In this document: piece by piece, positions 60,091-64,000 of the stretch
How positions within the stretch are numbered: position 1 is the first letter of the stretch
Layout of the letters: the number at the start of each line of letters is the position of its first letter
NCBI GenBank assembly: GCA_024195265.1
Contig: JAJLRJ010000002.1
Span: 20,856,070 to 20,920,069 of the forward strand
DNA length: 64,000 nt
Reading direction: 5' to 3'
Origin: Dendrophyllia cribrosa
Taxonomy: Eukaryota; Cnidaria; Anthozoa; Scleractinia; Dendrophylliidae
Notes under the pieces: generated by a model
What the model saw: only the letters and a program-made list of their open reading frames with translations
Databases searched by the model: none
Told to the model about the DNA's origin: nothing
Position numbers and translations under genes: made by a program

Positions 60091-60987
60091 CTAGCTTTTT
60101 CTTAATATACCTCTTACAGCCAGACGTATCTCCCTACTTCTCCAGCAATACACAAGTGGATTCAAGCAGGAGTTGATGCAAGCAGCAGTTGTACCAAAGA
60201 TGTAGGCAATCTTCACTGTTTTGTTGTATCCATAAAATGTCTCTATAAACATTGTCACACAGATTGGAAGGTAGAAAACCAGCTGCAGACCGTAAACATA
60301 AAGTACAGTCACAGCTGATTTTTTACACTTAATCGCGTTCGCCGTGTTGGTTACAAAATTGCCGGCCATGTTTTGATTGTGTATCTGTCGTAGATGTCTG
60401 CGAACGATCTGAAATATTTTTAAGGTGTTATGAGCAGTGACCAAAAATGTTAAAATAAATACTCCTAGCGCATAAGTAATCCAGTTGTTCAGCCAAAACT
60501 TCAACAACACACCAGTTATACAAGTGATCCATAATACACAGACGGTTATAAACACGCGAGAAACAGTGACAATCATGTTGTATCGTAAATGAAGGGTTAG
60601 GGCAAGGAATCGGTCAATAGAGACTACAGCCAAGGTAAAATAAGACGCACTGGTGGTTATCCAGCCAGATATTGTATGGATCAATCGCAAAGTACAGTAC
60701 GCATTAAAATTCTCCTCAAGTTCAGCTATCACATACGCCACGAAAGATGTCTGGCAAATCAGGCCAACAACAAGGTCCGAAAACGCAAGGCAGCCCAAAA
60801 GGACAAATGGTGGCGAATGAAGTTCTCGAGTTTTCCTGATCGCCAGTATAATAATATAATTTCCCGTGACGGTCATTAGGGAAAACATTGCATTTAGAAT
60901 GCATGTTATAATGTTTGCGATAAGAATATCATTCGATTTTTTCAGGTTGACATGCAAAAATGAACATATCAGGCGAGTTTCGTTCAT
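60091..60987 (-). CDS. Class A (rhodopsin-like) G protein-coupled receptor, MECA-like
   Basis: A single-exon 298-aa receptor in the plasma membrane, predicted to signal through a G protein; the ligand is unknown. Seven hydrophobic segments are visible at about 22-50, 59-88, 97-128, 142-164, 168-193, 224-250 and 258-281. Family landmarks are N43 (TM1 GN), D71 (LAFSDL, TM2), C98 at the start of TM3, DRF at 125-127 in place of DRY, W153 (TM4), P241 (TM6) and NPLVY at 276-280. The N terminus has an NET glycosylation site. Loop 2 is short and lacks the usual disulfide cysteine, and TM5 lacks its proline; both are known traits of melanocortin/adenosine-type receptors and common in cnidarian expansions. 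Loop 3 is short, the C tail very short (CWRSREIR...). The first Met before TM1 was taken as the start. No inactivating lesion is seen. Confidence 0.93.
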   Translation of the reverse strand: MNETRLICSFLHVNLKKSNDILIANIITCILNAMFSLMTVTGNYIIILAIRKTRELHSPPFVLLGCLAFSDLVVGLICQTSFVAYVIAELEENFNAYCTLRLIHTISGWITTSASYFTLAVVSIDRFLALTLHLRYNMIVTVSRVFITVCVLWITCITGVLLKFWLNNWITYALGVFILTFLVTAHNTLKIFQIVRRHLRQIHNQNMAGNFVTNTANAIKCKKSAVTVLYVYGLQLVFYLPICVTMFIETFYGYNKTVKIAYIFGTTAACINSCLNPLVYCWRSREIRLAVRGILRKS

Positions 60988-61293
60988 GATACTGCCACAG
61001 TTGCAAGATACTGACGATTGAAATAAACGAAGAGAGGCTACGATAATCTTCTGTGAAAAATTCTAAAGCTTTCAATAGAAAGATACTGAAATCTTTGCAT
61101 TATGAATGTTTTCTTTATAAACGCTAGCAGTTATCATTCTGACAGTTCAACCTCCTTTTTGTATTCGATGAAAGAAGTTTTAAGTAATAATGGGCGTCTC
61201 CTAAATTTATCAGTTATTTTTCAAGAGTTTTTTTAATTAAAAATGTTATTCAAAGCAGATTAATTAAATGATGTGGATTTAACCAGTATGCAC

Positions 61294-61686
61294 ACAATAG
61301 GCCTTATCACGGTTTTTCCAAATTTTTATATTGGCCTGATAGCAAAAATCCATCGACACTACTGGAAAAAGCATCTCAAAATTAGTAAAGTGGCCGAGTT
61401 TAAAAGCGATATCTTTTAAAATAGTGGAGAGTCGGCAAATTTCACAGACGTTCGTATCGCGCAGCCAAATTTCTTGCCTACCGGTTAGGCAAAAAATTTG
61501 GCTGCGCGATACAAACGTCTGTGAAATTTGCCGACTTTGCGGAGCTATATCTCCACTATTTTAAAAGATATCGCTTTTAAACTCGGCCACTTTACTAATT
61601 TTGAGATGTTTTTTCCAGTAGTGTCGATGGATTTTTGTTATCTGGCCAATATAAAAATTTGCAAAAACCGTGATAAGGCCTATTGT
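61294..61686. mobile_element. Foldback element with ~190-bp arms
   Basis: ACAATAGGCCTTATCACGGT at left and its reverse complement at right bound two near-perfect arms, with the centre near 61485-61495 (TTGCCTACCGGTTAGGCAA). There is no coding capacity. It lies about 300 bp upstream of the GPCR start. Confidence 0.88.
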
Positions 61687-61689
61687 AGT

Positions 61690-62880
61690 TAAGTCCTTGC
61701 AGACGCCTTCATCGGTTTGCGCGGCTGGCATTGTTGATTTGGTAAAAAAAATATCCCAGAACTTATCAAAACAAAATCTTTCATTATAGTTCTTAAACTC
61801 ATTAATAATTCATGAAGAAAATACAAAGGAAATTGATGTTTAATAAGTGTTTGGAAATTAGATGAAACACTCCTCATTTTTGCATCCTTAATTTCTCCTT
61901 CTAAAATCATTTTGTTTGAGAAGTAATATCAAACATTCGACACAGTATTTCATTACAAGATCAAACCCTCGAAGTTCGTCAAAAATACTCCGCTGCGCGT
62001 CTTATTTTCAACTCTCTTCTCAGTGTTTGATCTTGTGATGAAACACTGTGTCTCATGTTTGATATATTACTTATATTTATTATTAATATTATATTGATTA
62101 TATTGAAAAAATAAACCAAATCAAAAGATTATAACTAGTCGCTTTGTTTGATAAGACCCCCTTTTAGCTAGATATTTTTGTTTATTTGTACAAAACTAGT
62201 CAGTATACAACTGAAATTTAATTCACACATGCTAGGGTTAAGATTCGTACTTGTTTTGCATCTGCTGCAGCTATATCATGGGTAGAATCTCTCGGGTAAC
62301 AAAAATAGCGACCAAATGGCTGACATCGAGGAGGGGAAATATAACTTGGCAGTCTGTGGGTATTTGACTCGTATACATATATATACCGTAAGCCCTGGGC
62401 TTATTCAACTTCTTAAGGGTTTTTTTGGCTGGAAAGAAAAAAATATCGTGATAATAAGCTTTTTTTATTTAATTTGGTGCGGATTTTTGTAAAGAATTGC
62501 TGATAAGGAACCGTGATGTGCACATAAATATAGAATGGGATACAACCGGAATACTAGTTACGTTCTAATTCTCTCTGCTCAAACTAACGTAAATTATTTT
62601 CCTCTTAAATGTCATACTTTCAACACAAACAACGTTGTTTGATGGTTGGATGCTCAGGCATTCCAAAAACGACGTGGTTTTATTACTAAGTTTAACAGAA
62701 TAATACATTTAACGCTTAATATATAGTTCAACGAAATATTGAATCAGCTCTAGATTTCATGAGGAAATGAACAATTCCGGTAGCGTTAGTCTTGATTCAA
62801 TCTAACAGATTTTTCCATGCAGGACAGGAGTTGAAAATCTGAAACGAGAAAAAGTAAAAACTAGTTAAACAGAAATCATA
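61690..62880. other. Stretch with no recognisable gene
   Basis: AT-rich. Two diverged inverted words around AAACATTCGACACAGTATTT and AAACACTGTGTCTCATGTTT (61930-62065) form a loose hairpin. Confidence 0.5.
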
Positions 62881-62885
62881 TGCGC

Positions 62886-62947
62886 ATCAATCTTCTTCTT
62901 CCTTTTCTTCTTCCTCTCTTTCTTCTTCTTCTTCTTCTTCTTCTTTT
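62886..62947 (+). repeat. TTC/CTT microsatellite
   Basis: Imperfect then perfect (TTC)n run. Confidence 0.9.
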
Positions 62948-63350
62948 TTGATACTGTTGTTGATGTCACCAAAAAGATTCAATTCTTGGTTTTCACGTGA
63001 CGTCATCAAATTCGAAAATCATAAATTGTAATGCCTTCTGAATTTATATGTCCACCAGGTTGAAGATGACTTAAAAATAAATCTTTTCACAAGTATCCAA
63101 CCCGGTAGCGTCTTTCGTTTTGAAAATACAGCATTTTGAATTTCTGACTTTTCACCCTACGTGACACCAACATGGCGTCCGTGACAAAGCTTTTTCCTAT
63201 GAAACAAGGGCCTCTCCTCGTGATTTTTGGCACTTTGGGCAGTTAAAGTATTAGGAATGCAGTTTATGCGAATGAATAGTAGTTCACGAGAGAAAAGTAA
63301 TCGCTTTCAGAGCGAAAGTGAAGTCCAGATGTTTTTATTGATTTCCGGCG

Positions 63351-63387
63351 GCCATCTTGGTGCCCCTCGGAGGGGCACCAAGATGGC
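63351..63387. repeat. Perfect hairpin at the start of the tandem repeat
   Basis: 17-nt arms GCCATCTTGGTGCCCCT and its reverse complement lie around CGG. Confidence 0.85.
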
Positions 63388-63745
63388 GTTTCCATACAAA
63401 GCTCTGTAAATTTGAGTCGAGTGCTTCGGCGAATAATTCAACAACGGGATACTGCACAGATCTGAGACTTAGCGAAGTTTTTTATTTGTTACTCTTTTAT
63501 AACATTACAAATTATTGGCTTCTTTCACTAAATAGTTTCGATTCTAAAACATTATATCTTGGTGTCCCTCCGGGATGGCGTTTCCATACAAAGCTCTGTA
63601 AATTTGAGTCGAATGCTTCGGCGAATAATTCAACAACGGAATATTGCACAGATCTGAGACTTCGCGAAGCTGTTTATTTGTTACTCTTTTATAACATTAC
63701 AAATTATTGGCTTCCTTCGCTAATTCGTTTCGATTTTAAAATTTT
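63381..63745 (+). repeat. Two tandem copies of a ~190-bp unit
   Basis: Both begin ATGGCGTTTCCATACAAAGC and run through GCTTCGGCGAATAATTCAAC, GATCTGAGACTT and ACATTACAAATTATTGGCTT. A 138-codon frame spans both copies but uses the same frame in each only because the unit length allows it. Confidence 0.88.
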
Positions 63746-63802
63746 ATGGCGTGACAGTGAAAACCAAGAATAAAGGCCAAATCGACCAGTGCCTCTTATA
63801 AA

Positions 63803-64000
63803 GGACGTTCGCGCCCAAAATGTTTCCACTTACCGATTTTTTTAAAACTTGCCATGCAGTAAGGTAAAGATCAACGTTTGCCAAAAAGGCAAAAAAAGTG
63901 GGGATCACCGTGCTCGTTTTCGAGATAAGGCGCATTGAAGATCATGTGTTTTTAGAAGCTTTCGTTATTTTAAGTCGATATAAGCTTACAACTATCAGTA
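63803..64000 (+). mobile_element. Partial copy of TTAA element I family, running off the window
   Basis: GGACGTTCGCGCC at the left edge, then GGGGATCACCG and TTTCGAGATAAG-type blocks, as in 4862-4990. The right end is outside the window. Confidence 0.65.

Noticed and set aside
63357..63773. 138-codon internally repeated protein
   Set aside because: It is the in-frame translation of two tandem repeat units plus a hairpin; no independent coding evidence.

Overview
This is a repeat-dense, gene-poor, AT-rich piece of an animal nuclear genome. I infer an anthozoan cnidarian, most likely a stony coral. The reasons are a divergent secreted protein that resembles the first part of a fibrinogen-type domain, a single-exon class A GPCR of the MECA-like kind, spliced genes with GT-AG introns, tRNA-derived SINE-like copies, and a very high load of short inverted-repeat DNA transposons and minisatellites. 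Species assignment is inference. No prokaryotic gene organisation, CRISPR array, rRNA or intact viral genome was seen.

Only two kinds of protein-coding gene are well supported. (1) A two-exon secreted-protein gene occurs three times: copy 1 (17329-19598, minus), copy 2 (40256-41811, plus) and copy 3 (49763-51282, minus). Exon 2 is 711 nt in copies 2 and 3, and also in copy 1 once a 214-bp transposon and its 8-bp target duplication are subtracted. Only copy 3 is intact from start codon to stop. Copy 1 has a frameshifted signal exon and a transposon in exon 2. Copy 2 has an intact exon 2 but a 2-nt deletion in the signal-peptide exon. Introns and 3' flanks are shared, so these are locus duplications, not retrocopies. 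(2) A 298-aa seven-transmembrane receptor lies at 60091-60987 (minus).

Layout. 1-3514: retroelement-derived segment with gag/protease remnants, split by a Harbinger-like element. 3515-12470: TTAA-flanked elements, a 90-bp satellite array and palindromic MITEs. 12470-16650: a second, near-identical copy of the retroelement segment (13671-15880) between copies of another repeat. 16780-19720: broken gene copy 1. 20291-22300: a 2-kb imperfect palindrome. 22637-31844: a possible 9.2-kb CACTA-type element whose two ends are minisatellite arrays in inverted orientation. 32662-34544: a TTAA element. 36118-44757: a duplicated 1-kb repeat, gene copy 2 and a SINE-like copy. 45845-47185: hAT-like and poly-C elements. 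49000-51450: intact gene copy 3. 52400-59810: repeats and MITEs. 60091-60987: the GPCR. 61294-64000: foldback and tandem repeats.

Because several segments are duplicated, the window contains its own empty sites. These give target-site duplications directly: TAA for the Harbinger-like element, 9 bp for a foldback MITE, 8 bp for the MITE that breaks gene copy 1, and TTAA for the intronic element of copy 1. One pair of duplicates differs by a clean inversion of a hairpin loop.
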